Positions 7,851 through 16,100 of a DNA stretch of 64,000 nt are shown here, in pieces. The position numbers and the translations under genes are program-made. How positions within the stretch are numbered: position 1 is the first letter of the stretch; each line of letters begins with the position of its first letter. The notes under the pieces were generated by a model, which saw only the letters and a list, made by a program, of their open reading frames with translations, searched no databases and was not told where the DNA came from. Source of the DNA: Allobosea sp. (GTDB taxonomy: Bacteria > Pseudomonadota > Alphaproteobacteria > Rhizobiales > Beijerinckiaceae); NCBI GenBank assembly GCA_024231975.1, contig JAAEQB010000064.1:62001-126000 (forward strand). Direction: 5' to 3'.

Positions 7851-8843
7851 ATGACGAAGCTGACGAAACGCGCCTTCCTCGCCGGTTCGGCCGTAGCCGG
7901 CGCGGGCATTGCGATGCCGACCGTGCTGCGGGCGCAGGCCACCGTGATCCGCTGGGCGGACGGTCAGCCGCAGGCCCATCCCTCGCCGCAGAGCGCCGTG
8001 AAGGCGGCGGCCGAGGTCAAGGAGAAGACCGGCGGGCGGATTGAGATCCAGACCTTCCCCAACGGCCAGCTCGGCTCGTCGCGCGACATGGTCGAGTCGG
8101 TGGCGAGCGGGGCGCTGACCATGGTGACCGAGGGCGCTGCCCAGCTCGGCCAGTTCGTGCCGCAGATCTCGATCATCGAGGCGCCCTATATCTGGCGCGA
8201 CGCGGCGCACATGACCAAGGCGCTGAAATCGCCGCTGATCGACGAGCTCAACAAGACCCTGGTCGAGAAGCGCGGCATGCGCATGATCGGCGTGACCTAT
8301 TACGGCGTGCGCCACCTCACGAGCGGCAGCAAGCCGATCAGGAGCGTCGACGACATGAAGGGCTTCAAGCTGCGCGTTCCGGAGGTCGACACCTTCCGCG
8401 CCATGGCCGAAGCCTGGGGAGCGCGGCCGACGCCGCTGAACTTCAGCGAGCTCTATCTGGCGCTGTCGCAAGGGGCGGTCGACGGCCAGGAGAACCCGCT
8501 GCCGACGATCCAGTCGGCCAAGCTCAACGAGGTCCAGAAGCATCTGGTGCTGACCTCGCACATCATCACGCCGCGCCTGGTGATTGTGAACGAAAGCGCC
8601 TGGTCCAAGCTCGCCGAAGCCGACCGCGCCATCGTCAAGTCGGCGGTCGAGACGGCGTCGATCTGGCAGGACGCCGAGATCGCCAAGCAGGAAGCGGGCT
8701 TGGCCGAAACCCTCGGCAAGGCCGGGATGACCGTCTCGACACCCGATCTCGAGAGCTTCCGCAAGCCGGTTCTGGCAACCTTGCCGGCCAAGTTCGAGAG
8801 CAAATGGGGCAAGGGGCTCTGGGATCGCATCCAGGGCCTGTGA
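7851..8843 (+). CDS. TRAP transporter substrate-binding protein (DctP family)
   Basis: A 330-residue periplasmic binding protein with a signal peptide (residues 1-29, MTKLTKRAFLAGS through VLRAQA). The DctP hallmark FKLRVPEVD holds the conserved carboxylate-binding Arg175; SELYLALSQGAVDGQENP follows at about residues 203-220. TRAP receptors of this type bind organic acids such as sugar acids or dicarboxylates. A GGAGGAG sequence precedes the start. It forms an operon with the small and large membrane subunits downstream. Given the sugar-acid enzymes nearby, an aldonate is a plausible ligand. Confidence 0.88.
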   Translation: MTKLTKRAFLAGSAVAGAGIAMPTVLRAQATVIRWADGQPQAHPSPQSAVKAAAEVKEKTGGRIEIQTFPNGQLGSSRDMVESVASGALTMVTEGAAQLGQFVPQISIIEAPYIWRDAAHMTKALKSPLIDELNKTLVEKRGMRMIGVTYYGVRHLTSGSKPIRSVDDMKGFKLRVPEVDTFRAMAEAWGARPTPLNFSELYLALSQGAVDGQENPLPTIQSAKLNEVQKHLVLTSHIITPRLVIVNESAWSKLAEADRAIVKSAVETASIWQDAEIAKQEAGLAETLGKAGMTVSTPDLESFRKPVLATLPAKFESKWGKGLWDRIQGL

Positions 8844-8899
8844 GCTGAACCGCGCGACCCATGTCCGGCCCGGTTCGCGGGCCGGGCTCTTCCGGAGAG

Positions 8900-9421
8900 A
8901 TGACGATGCTGGCTGCTCTGCGCCTGGTCTTCGACCGGGCGATGATGGTGATCGCCGCCGTGTTGGTGGTGCTGCTGCTGATCTGCGTGACGCTCGGCAT
9001 CGTGACGCGCGCCATGGGGGATCCGCTGATCTGGACCGATGAGGTCTCGCGCTTCCTGATGCTTTGGCTCGCCGTCTTCGGCTGGGTGCTGGCGAGCCGG
9101 CGGCGCTCGCATATCCGCATCCGCTTCTTCCATGACCTGCTGCCGCCACGGCTGTGGCGGTTGGCCGAAATCGTGATGCAAGCGGCGATGACGCTCTTCG
9201 GCGCGCTCGTCGCCTGGTACAGCGTGCATCTGGTCACGGTGAACTTCGATCTCGAAGCGACCACCGTGCCGATTTCGATCTCCTGGCTCTATGCGCCAAT
9301 GGTATTCGCAGGGCTGGTCACGGCGCTGCAAGGCTTCAGCGAACTCCTCGAGAGCATCCGGCGTCATCGCGAGCCTCCGCATATGCCCGAGGCTGCGGCC
9401 GTGACGGGCGGCGTCCAATGA
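8900..9421 (+). CDS. TRAP transporter small permease (DctQ family)
   Basis: A 173-residue, four-helix membrane protein. ATG 8900 was chosen because a GGAGAG ribosome-binding site lies just upstream and family similarity begins at MLAALRLVFDRAM; the frame stays open upstream to 8861 but adds a glycine/proline-rich stretch unlike the family. WTDEVSRFLMLWLAVFGW (about residues 46-63) is the conserved DctQ signature and RRRSHIRIRFFHDLLP follows. The stop overlaps the start of the large subunit by 4 bp (ATGA). Confidence 0.87.
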   Translation: MTMLAALRLVFDRAMMVIAAVLVVLLLICVTLGIVTRAMGDPLIWTDEVSRFLMLWLAVFGWVLASRRRSHIRIRFFHDLLPPRLWRLAEIVMQAAMTLFGALVAWYSVHLVTVNFDLEATTVPISISWLYAPMVFAGLVTALQGFSELLESIRRHREPPHMPEAAAVTGGVQ

Positions 9422-10704
9422 GCACATTGATCTTCCAGATTTCGGGAATCTGGTTCCTGGCGATCCTCGCCGGCTTCCCGCTCTTTGCCTCGATGGGACT
9501 TGCCGCCTTCGCCTTCGTTCATTTCGGCGGCCTGGCGGATTCGATCGTGCCGCAGAAGATGGCGCAGGCGATGAACTCGTTCCCGATCGTCGCGGCGCCG
9601 TTGTTCATCTTGATGGGCAACATCCTCGGCGCGGCGCGCCTGACCGACCGGATCGTCCATTTCGCCACGGCGGTGATCGGCTGGCTGCGCGGCGGCTATG
9701 CCCATGCCAGTATCCTGACCAGCATGATCTTCGCCGGCATGGTCGGCTCGGCGGTGGCCGATGCCGCCGGCTCGGGCGCGATCGAGATCAGGGCGATGCG
9801 CAAAGCCGGCTATCGGCCGGAGACCGCCGCTGCGATCACCGCAGCCGCAGCCACGATCGGACCGATCATCCCGCCGAGCCTGCCAATGGTGATCTATGGC
9901 GTCACCGCCGACGTCTCGATCGGGCGGCTGTTCATCGGCGGCGTGATCCCCGGCGTGCTGATGGGGCTGTCGCTGATGGTGATGGTCGCGCTGATCGCCA
10001 AGCGGCAGGGCTTCCGCAAGGAGCCGTTCGGCGGCTTCCGCAACATCGCCAAAACCTTCTTTCAGGGCTTCTTCGCGCTGATGACGCCGCCAATCATCCT
10101 CGGCGGAATGTTCAGCGGCGCCTTCACCCCGACCGAAGCGGCGGCCGTCGCCTGCCTCTATGCCTTGTTCCTCGGCTTCTTCGTCTACCGCACGCTCGAG
10201 GTGAAGCAGCTCTGGCCGATCCTGATCGACACGGCCGAGACGACCGGTCTCGTCATGGTGCTGGTGATGGCGGCCGGGGCGCTTGGCTGGTGCATGTCGA
10301 TCTCGCGCGTGCCGCAGACCCTGACGCCGCTGATCGTGAATACGATCCACGACCCGCTGGTATTCCTGCTCGTCTGCAACCTGATCCTGCTGATCGTCGG
10401 CTGCTTCATGGAAGCGCTGGCGGCGATGCTGATCCTGATCCCGATCCTGGTGCCGGCGGCGCACGGCTTCGGCATCGATCCCGTCCAGTTCGGCATCGTC
10501 ATGATCCTGAACCTGATCCTCGGCACCATCCATCCGCCGATCGGGATCGTCTTGTTCGTGGTGACGCGGATCGCCAATGTCTCGTTCGAGGCGATGTCGA
10601 AGGCGATCCTGCCCTGGCTGGTGCCGCTGCTCGTCGTGTTGATGGCGATCACGCTGTGGCCGCCGCTGACGACCTGGCTGCCGAATCTCGTGCTCGGCAA
10701 GTGA
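9418..10704 (+). CDS. TRAP transporter large permease (DctM family)
   Basis: A 428-residue inner-membrane subunit with roughly twelve hydrophobic segments, the sodium-coupled transport channel of the TRAP system. Landmarks are GFPLFASMG near the N-terminus, GGYAHASILTSMIFAGMVGSA (about residues 91-111), ATIGPIIPPSLPMVIYG (about 143-159) and, near the C-terminus, LGTIHPPIGIVLFV. ATG 9418 overlaps the DctQ stop. The gene ends 8 bp before the convergent SIS-domain gene, leaving no room for a separate terminator. Confidence 0.9.
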   Translation: MSTLIFQISGIWFLAILAGFPLFASMGLAAFAFVHFGGLADSIVPQKMAQAMNSFPIVAAPLFILMGNILGAARLTDRIVHFATAVIGWLRGGYAHASILTSMIFAGMVGSAVADAAGSGAIEIRAMRKAGYRPETAAAITAAAATIGPIIPPSLPMVIYGVTADVSIGRLFIGGVIPGVLMGLSLMVMVALIAKRQGFRKEPFGGFRNIAKTFFQGFFALMTPPIILGGMFSGAFTPTEAAAVACLYALFLGFFVYRTLEVKQLWPILIDTAETTGLVMVLVMAAGALGWCMSISRVPQTLTPLIVNTIHDPLVFLLVCNLILLIVGCFMEALAAMLILIPILVPAAHGFGIDPVQFGIVMILNLILGTIHPPIGIVLFVVTRIANVSFEAMSKAILPWLVPLLVVLMAITLWPPLTTWLPNLVLGK

Positions 10705-10711
10705 AACCGGA

Positions 10712-11737
10712 TCAGACTGTCCGCGTCACCTTGGAGAGGTGAGGCGGGCGGTCAGGATCAAGGCCGCGGCTTTGCGCGAGCGCTGCGAGCGCGCCATAGA
10801 AGGCGCGGGCCTGCGCCAGCGGCAGCAGGGCGGCTGGCAGATCGGGGGGAAGCGGCAAACTCTTTCCCACGCCAGGACCAGCGCCCGCATAGCGCAGATC
10901 GGCGCCGAGGCCGGTGAAGGCAGCTGCTGCGGCGCGCACGCTCTCGCTGCCCTCGTCGCCGGGATCGAGCGCCAGTGCCGGGAAACCCGGTCCGACCAGC
11001 GCGAGCGGCCCATGCAGCACCTCCGCGGCGCTGAAGGCCTCGGCATGGATGCGGCAGGTTTCCTTGAACTTGAGCGCGATCTCCTGGGCGATGCCGAAGG
11101 AGAGGCCGCGGCCGATCACATAGAGGCTGCTGGCCTCGCGCCAGGACAGGAGGGCCGGTGTCCAGTCACAGCCTCCGGCGGCGTCGAAGGCCGCGGGCGC
11201 CTGCGCCAGCGCGGCCGACAAGGCCTCGTCCTGCGCCCATTCGGCCGTCAGGTGCAGGAAGGCGAGACAGGTGGCGAGGAAGCTCTTCGTCGCTGCGACG
11301 CTCTGCTCGGCCCCCGCCCGCAGCGGCACCAGCACGTCGACCATCGCGGCGAGCGGCGAGCCTTCGTCATTGACGAAGCCGACCACCAGCGCTCCGGCGC
11401 GCCTGGCAGCCTCGGTCAACAGCAGTGCGTCCGGGCTGCGGCCGGACTGCGAGGCGGCGATGAACACGGCGCGCGAGAGATCGAGCTCGCCGCCATAGAC
11501 CGAGGCGAGGCTGGGGCCGAGCGAGGCGACCGGCAGGCCGAGCGAGCGTTCGATCAGGTATTTGCCATAGGTCGCGGCATGGTCGGAGGAGCCGCGCGCG
11601 CAGGTCGCGACGAACGCCGGCCGCTTGATCCGCAGGCGTTCGACGAGATCGGCGATGGCTGCGCCGTTCTCGCTGCGCTGGCGGCGCGCGACGGTGGCGG
11701 CCTCGGCCGCCTCACGGGTGAGCAGGGCTTCAACCAT
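10712..11737 (-). CDS. SIS-domain sugar-phosphate isomerase/deaminase (GlmS-isomerase / NagB-II-like)
   Basis: A 341-residue protein with two SIS domains and no glutamine amidotransferase domain. CARGSSDHAA (about residues 46-55), SQSGRSPD, and KFKETCRIHAEAFSAAEVLHGP (the GlmS catalytic Glu/His region) are visible, and the C-terminus HLSKVTRTV parallels the GlmS tail. Such proteins deaminate/isomerise aminosugar phosphates or act as deglycases on phosphorylated Amadori compounds (the FrlB/FraB group is more distant). It is the last gene of the minus-strand operon; its ATG overlaps the PfkB stop by 8 bp. With kinase and lyase genes upstream, it would perform the final step to fructose- or glucose-6-phosphate. 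Confidence 0.82.
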   Translation of the reverse strand: MVEALLTREAAEAATVARRQRSENGAAIADLVERLRIKRPAFVATCARGSSDHAATYGKYLIERSLGLPVASLGPSLASVYGGELDLSRAVFIAASQSGRSPDALLLTEAARRAGALVVGFVNDEGSPLAAMVDVLVPLRAGAEQSVAATKSFLATCLAFLHLTAEWAQDEALSAALAQAPAAFDAAGGCDWTPALLSWREASSLYVIGRGLSFGIAQEIALKFKETCRIHAEAFSAAEVLHGPLALVGPGFPALALDPGDEGSESVRAAAAAFTGLGADLRYAGAGPGVGKSLPLPPDLPAALLPLAQARAFYGALAALAQSRGLDPDRPPHLSKVTRTV

Positions 11738-12689
11738 GGCAACGCAAGGGCTCTTCGAGCAATCGGTCGGCAATGCCGGCAACCTGGTGCGGATCGAGCA
11801 CCTGTCCGGCGCCGCCGACGCTCTGGACCGAGAGCGTACCACAGGCGATGCCTTCGGCGAGGGCGCGTTCGGGGGAGCTTCCACGGAGCCAGGCGGCAAG
11901 GAAGCCGGCGTTGAACGCATCGCCCGCGCCAGTGGTGTCGAGCACGCATTGGCAGGGCGCGGCGGGGAGGATGAGGCTCTCCTGCCCCTGATAGAGGCGG
12001 GCGCCGTCGCCTCCATCCTTGATCACCACCAGCGCGAAATACTGGGCGAGCCTTCGTCCAGCCGCGTCGAGATCGTCGCAGGCCGCGATCGCGCGCGCTT
12101 CGGATGCGTTCGGCAGGAAGATGTCGACGCCGTTGCACAGGGCAATGAGATCGGGCGAGCGGATCAGCGCATCGTCCCAACTCGGATCGAGCGAGACGGT
12201 GAGGCCGTGATGTCTGGCGTCGGTCACCAGATGCGGGATCTCGGCCAAGGTCGCGAACTCGGCGATGTGGAGATGGACCGCGCGGACATCGCCGAGCGCA
12301 ACGGGCAGCGTCGCCGGGCGAGCGGGTCCGGCGCGGCGGGAGAGGAAGGCGCGCTCGCCGTCCTGAACCATCGCGACGGTGAGCTGCGGGCCGGCGTCGG
12401 CGGCGCGCTCCAAGAAGGCGAGCTCGACGCCGCTACGGTCGAGCGCCGGCAGCAGCGATTGTGCAAGCGGGTCTTCGCCGAGGCGCGCGAGCAAAGCGGC
12501 GGGGCGCCCCAGCCCGACGAGATGGGCCGCGGTGATGAAGCCGCCACCGCCGGGGACGATCGCGACATCGTCGGCGAAGCGCTCCTCGCCGAGGCGCGGC
12601 ATCGCCTTGAGCCCGCGGAAGAGGAGGTCGCAATAGAGCCGGCCGGTGCTGAGCACGAGCCCGTCCGGCCGTGGCTGCCGGGTCGTCAC
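11730..12689 (-). CDS. PfkB family carbohydrate kinase
   Basis: A 319-residue ribokinase-fold kinase. The N-terminal glycine pair region PGGGGFITAAHLVGLG (about residues 46-61) and the anion-hole/catalytic-base motif DTTGAGDAFNAGF (251-263, catalytic Asp257) are intact. The start is a GTG at 12689 that overlaps the ATPase stop (GTGA). It should phosphorylate a sugar or sugar-amine after import by the ABC transporter in the same operon. In known Amadori pathways a PfkB kinase (FrlD, FraD) acts before a SIS-fold deglycase, the same pair as here. Confidence 0.87.
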   Translation of the reverse strand: MTTRQPRPDGLVLSTGRLYCDLLFRGLKAMPRLGEERFADDVAIVPGGGGFITAAHLVGLGRPAALLARLGEDPLAQSLLPALDRSGVELAFLERAADAGPQLTVAMVQDGERAFLSRRAGPARPATLPVALGDVRAVHLHIAEFATLAEIPHLVTDARHHGLTVSLDPSWDDALIRSPDLIALCNGVDIFLPNASEARAIAACDDLDAAGRRLAQYFALVVIKDGGDGARLYQGQESLILPAAPCQCVLDTTGAGDAFNAGFLAAWLRGSSPERALAEGIACGTLSVQSVGGAGQVLDPHQVAGIADRLLEEPLRCHG

Positions 12690-13741
12690 AGGGCGCGCTC
12701 GCTCTTGGCGTCGAACAGGCGCAAGCCCGAGACCGCGGCGCCGAGCTGGACGGCGCTGCCGACAGCGGGTGGGTTCTTGGCCGGCGCCGAGGCGAGCAGC
12801 AAACCGTCTACGGTCTCGACATGGACGAAGGTCTCCGGCCCGAGCGGCTCGACCACTGCGACCGTGCCGGAGAGGATGAGATCGGCGACTTCGTCCTGCT
12901 CGAGCACGCGCAGCTCCTGCGGCCGGACGCCGACGAGGACATCGGCCGGGAGCGCGACCGACCATGGCAGCGGCTTCCCGCCGAGCTGAAGTGAACCCTG
13001 ACCAGCCTTCGCCGGCACGATGTTCATCGTCGGCGAGCCGATGAAGCGGGCGGTGAAGACGTCGGCCGGCTTCTCGTAGAGCTCCATCGGCGCGCCGACC
13101 TGGAGGATATGGCCGTCGCGCATCACCACGATCCGGTCGGCCAGCGTCATCGCCTCGACCTGGTCATGGGTGACGAAGACGATGGTGGTGCCGAGCCGCT
13201 GGTGCAGGCGCTTGATCTCCAGCCGCATCTGCGCGCGGAGCTGCGCGTCAAGGTTGGAGAGCGGCTCGTCGAACAGGAAGACGGCGGGATCGCGCACCAT
13301 GGCGCGGCCGATGGCGACGCGCTGACGCTGGCCGCCGGAGAGGGCCGAGGGGCGGCGCTCAAGCAGCTTGGTCAGGCCGAGCACCTCGGCGACCTCCTCG
13401 ACCCGCTTGCGCTTCTGGGCCTTGTCGAGCTGGGAGGTGTAGAGGCCGAAGGCGATGTTCTCGGCGACGCTCATATGCGGGTAGATCGCATAATTCTGGA
13501 ACACCATGGCGATGTTCCGCTCTTTCGGCTCGAGGCGGTTCACGACGCGGCCACCGATCGAAATCGTGCCGTCGTTGATCTCCTCGAGTCCGGCGATCAT
13601 GCGCAGGGTCGTCGACTTGCCGCAGCCGGACGGGCCGACGAAGACGACGAACTCGCCGTCCTGGATGTCGAGGTCGATGCCATGCACGACCTGGGTCGTG
13701 CCATAGCGCTTGACCAGCTTGTCGATCGCGATCCCGGCCAT
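12686..13741 (-). CDS. Sugar ABC transporter ATP-binding protein (UgpC/MsmK/MalK type)
   Basis: A 351-residue ATPase: Walker A GPSGCGKST (36-44), Q-loop VFQNYAIYPHMSV, signature LSGGQRQRVAIGRA (about 134-147), Walker B VFLFDEP, H-loop THDQ, then a C-terminal OB/TOBE regulatory domain (about residues 240-350). Such ATPases often serve several CUT1 permease pairs. This is the only CUT1-type ATPase in the window, so it could also energise the importer at 2853-6141. The ATG overlaps the stop of the lyase gene by one base and its own stop overlaps the kinase start, so the genes are tightly coupled. Confidence 0.92.
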   Translation of the reverse strand: MAGIAIDKLVKRYGTTQVVHGIDLDIQDGEFVVFVGPSGCGKSTTLRMIAGLEEINDGTISIGGRVVNRLEPKERNIAMVFQNYAIYPHMSVAENIAFGLYTSQLDKAQKRKRVEEVAEVLGLTKLLERRPSALSGGQRQRVAIGRAMVRDPAVFLFDEPLSNLDAQLRAQMRLEIKRLHQRLGTTIVFVTHDQVEAMTLADRIVVMRDGHILQVGAPMELYEKPADVFTARFIGSPTMNIVPAKAGQGSLQLGGKPLPWSVALPADVLVGVRPQELRVLEQDEVADLILSGTVAVVEPLGPETFVHVETVDGLLLASAPAKNPPAVGSAVQLGAAVSGLRLFDAKSERAL

Positions 13742-15258
13742 CAGGCGGCTCCTGCGAGGGCGGTGAAGGCGGTGTCGAGCTCGCGGCGGGCTGCGTCCTC
13801 GCGCCTGGCGATCGCGGCGGCGGCATCCTCGGCTGCGGCGAGTTCGGCGCGATAGCCGGCGAGGGCCTCGCCGAGGACTGTCGGTCCCGGCCCGCCGAAG
13901 CGCTCGCGCAGGGCGACGAAGTTCTCCGGCGAGACGGCGATGGCGAAGTCCTCGCGGCTGAGCTGCGGCTCACGGCCAGCAGCGTGCCGGAAGGCGTCGA
14001 GGAAGGGCGCGTAGCCGTCGCGCGGCAGGTCGCCATCTGCGGCGACGACGGCGCGCGCCACGGCCGAGGCGACCTCATGGGCGGCGCGGAAGGACAGCCC
14101 TTCCTTGCGCACCAGCGTGTCGGCGAGCTCGGTGATGGTGATGCAGGAGCGCCGGATCGTCTCGGCGACGCGGCGGCTGTCGACCGAGAGCGCTGGCAGC
14201 AGCGCCGCGAGCAGCTCCAGCACGCGCCCGCCGCTCTCGAAGGTCTGGTAGCCGGCTTCCTGGGTCTCGCCCTCCGAGTCGTTCATGTCGGTGAACGGCG
14301 TGTTGTGGACGATGTCGCGGACCATGCGGGCGCGGCTGACGCTCTGCGACGCCAGATGGCGCAGATGCTCGATCGGCACCGGATTGCGCTTCTGCGGCAT
14401 GATCGAGGAGATCTGCACAAAGGCGTTGGGCACATAGACCTGGCCGACCTCGAAGGCCGTCCAGAACTGCAGATCCTGGATCAGCCGGCCGAGATGCAGG
14501 AAGACCAGTTCGACCGCGCCGAAGACGCCGGTGACGTAGTCGACCGCGGCGATGCAGCCATAGGAGTTCTGCAGGGGGGCCTTGAAGCCGAGGAGATGGG
14601 CGGTGCGGTGCCGGTCCAGCGGGAAGCCGGAGGTGGTGATCGCGGCGGCCCCGAGCGGGCAAAGATCGATCAGCTCGCGCGCCTGCACCAGGCGCTGATG
14701 GTCGCGCAGCATCACCTCGATCGCGGCGGAAAGGTAATGGCCGAGCGTCGAGGGCTGGGCCGGCTGGCCATGGGTATAGGCGACGATCAGGGTATTCTTC
14801 TCGCGCTCGGCCAGCGTCAGCGCCGCGGCGATCAGGGCGCGCAGCTGCGCGGCGAGCCGGTCGAGCCGGGGCTTCAGCGCCAGCTTGAACAGCGTGTGCT
14901 CGATGTCGTTGCGCGAGCGGCCGGTGTGCAGGCGGCCATTGTCGTCGGGCTTCAGGCGCTTGCGCAGCTCGGCCTCGACCAGGAAGAAATAGTCCTCGAC
15001 CTCGCCGGTATAGGTCAGCGTCGCCGGGTCGATCTCGCTCTCGATCTCGCTCAGGGCGCGGGCAATGCCGGACGCCGTCTCGCGGGACAGGATGCCGGTC
15101 TCGGCCAGCATGACGAGATGGGCACGGTCGACGGCGCGGAAGCCCGCGACATGATGCGTCTTCACCGCGTCGAAGAGCGGGCGCAGCACCGTGTCCTTGT
15201 AGACCGGGTCGGGGAAGACGGAGGTGTCGCTGGTGCGCGGATCGGTATGGGCGGTCAT
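13741..15258 (-). CDS. Argininosuccinate lyase-like enzyme of the fumarase/aspartase superfamily
   Basis: A 505-residue member of the ArgH/fumarase superfamily, longer than typical ArgH (about 460). Visible motifs are TGRSRND (112-118), YTHGQPAQP (161-169, with the active-site His163) and the mobile signature loop SSIMPQKRNP (284-293). Deviations from the ArgH consensus as I recall it are Ile119 where RSRNDQ has Gln, THGQ instead of THLQ, and Ile283 instead of the Gly before the catalytic SS pair. ATG 15258 lies 5 nt after the permease stop; the frame upstream overlaps the permease and is not used. Its place in a sugar-uptake operon with a kinase and a SIS enzyme argues against arginine synthesis. 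It should eliminate a C-N-linked group, probably fumarate, from an imported conjugate. Confidence 0.82.
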   Translation of the reverse strand: MTAHTDPRTSDTSVFPDPVYKDTVLRPLFDAVKTHHVAGFRAVDRAHLVMLAETGILSRETASGIARALSEIESEIDPATLTYTGEVEDYFFLVEAELRKRLKPDDNGRLHTGRSRNDIEHTLFKLALKPRLDRLAAQLRALIAAALTLAEREKNTLIVAYTHGQPAQPSTLGHYLSAAIEVMLRDHQRLVQARELIDLCPLGAAAITTSGFPLDRHRTAHLLGFKAPLQNSYGCIAAVDYVTGVFGAVELVFLHLGRLIQDLQFWTAFEVGQVYVPNAFVQISSIMPQKRNPVPIEHLRHLASQSVSRARMVRDIVHNTPFTDMNDSEGETQEAGYQTFESGGRVLELLAALLPALSVDSRRVAETIRRSCITITELADTLVRKEGLSFRAAHEVASAVARAVVAADGDLPRDGYAPFLDAFRHAAGREPQLSREDFAIAVSPENFVALRERFGGPGPTVLGEALAGYRAELAAAEDAAAAIARREDAARRELDTAFTALAGAA

Positions 15259-15263
15259 GACAA

Positions 15264-16100
15264 CTATCCCTTGAGCCCGGCGAGCACGACCCCGCGGACG
15301 ATGTAGCGCTGCAGCAGCAGGAAGATGGCGAGCGTCGGAAGCGTCGCGAGCGCGGCGCCGGTCATGATCAGCTCCCACTGGATCTGCGATTCGACCGCGA
15401 AGGAGGCGAGCCCGACCGGGAGCGTGTAGAGCTCCTTGCTGGTGGTGACGATCAGCGGCCAGATGAAGGCCGTCCAGTTGCTGAGGAAGGTGAAGATCGC
15501 CAGTGCCGAGAGCGCCGGCGTCACCAGCGGCAGGGCGATGCGCCAGAAGATCGTGAACTCGTTGAGCCCATCGACGCGCGCCGCTTCCAGGAAATCGGTC
15601 GGCACCGTCTCGAAGAACTGCTTCATCAGAAAGGTGCCGAAGGCCGTCATCATGCCCGGGAACATGATGCCCCAATAGCTGTCGAGCCAGCCGAAGTTCT
15701 TGGCCATGACGTACCAGGGGATGACCAGCATCTCGGTCGGGATCATCAGGGTCGAGAGGATCGCCAGGAAGACGAGATAGCGGCCGCGGAACTGGAACTT
15801 GGCGAGCGTGTAGCCGACCAGGCTGTCGAAGAAGACGTTCGACAGCGTGACGATCGTCGCGATCGCCAGAGAGTTCCAGAACCAGCGCAGGAAGCGCCCG
15901 TCCGAGAGCACGGTCCGGTAATTGTCGAGGGTCGGCGCCGCCGGGATCAGCCGGAGATCGTAGATATCGGCCGAGTCCTTCAGCGAGGTCGAGAACATGA
16001 AGAGCAGCGGCGTCAGCATCAGGAGGCCGCCGGCGAGCAGCAGCAGCCAGGCGATGACGCGGCCGGGAGCGAAGCGGGGGGAGAGGGTGGCGCCGGTCAT
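15264..16100 (-). CDS. Sugar ABC transporter permease, MalG/UgpE type
   Basis: A 278-residue CUT1 permease with about six transmembrane helices. The EAA loop is TDFLEAARVDGLNEFTIFWRIALP (about residues 188-211) and the conserved NWTAFIWPLIV region follows. The C-terminus ends in RGVVLAGLKG, as in other MalG-like proteins. ATG 16100 overlaps the partner permease stop (TGATG); a TTG one codon upstream is possible but unnecessary. It forms the membrane channel with the product of 16100-17026. Confidence 0.9.
   Translation of the reverse strand: MTGATLSPRFAPGRVIAWLLLLAGGLLMLTPLLFMFSTSLKDSADIYDLRLIPAAPTLDNYRTVLSDGRFLRWFWNSLAIATIVTLSNVFFDSLVGYTLAKFQFRGRYLVFLAILSTLMIPTEMLVIPWYVMAKNFGWLDSYWGIMFPGMMTAFGTFLMKQFFETVPTDFLEAARVDGLNEFTIFWRIALPLVTPALSALAIFTFLSNWTAFIWPLIVTTSKELYTLPVGLASFAVESQIQWELIMTGAALATLPTLAIFLLLQRYIVRGVVLAGLKG

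Noticed and set aside
10712..11737. Calling this gene glmS
   Set aside because: The N-terminal glutamine amidotransferase domain is absent; only the two SIS domains are present.
13741..15258. Calling this gene argH for arginine biosynthesis
   Set aside because: It has altered conserved residues and sits in a sugar ABC operon with a kinase and a SIS enzyme; no arginine gene is nearby.
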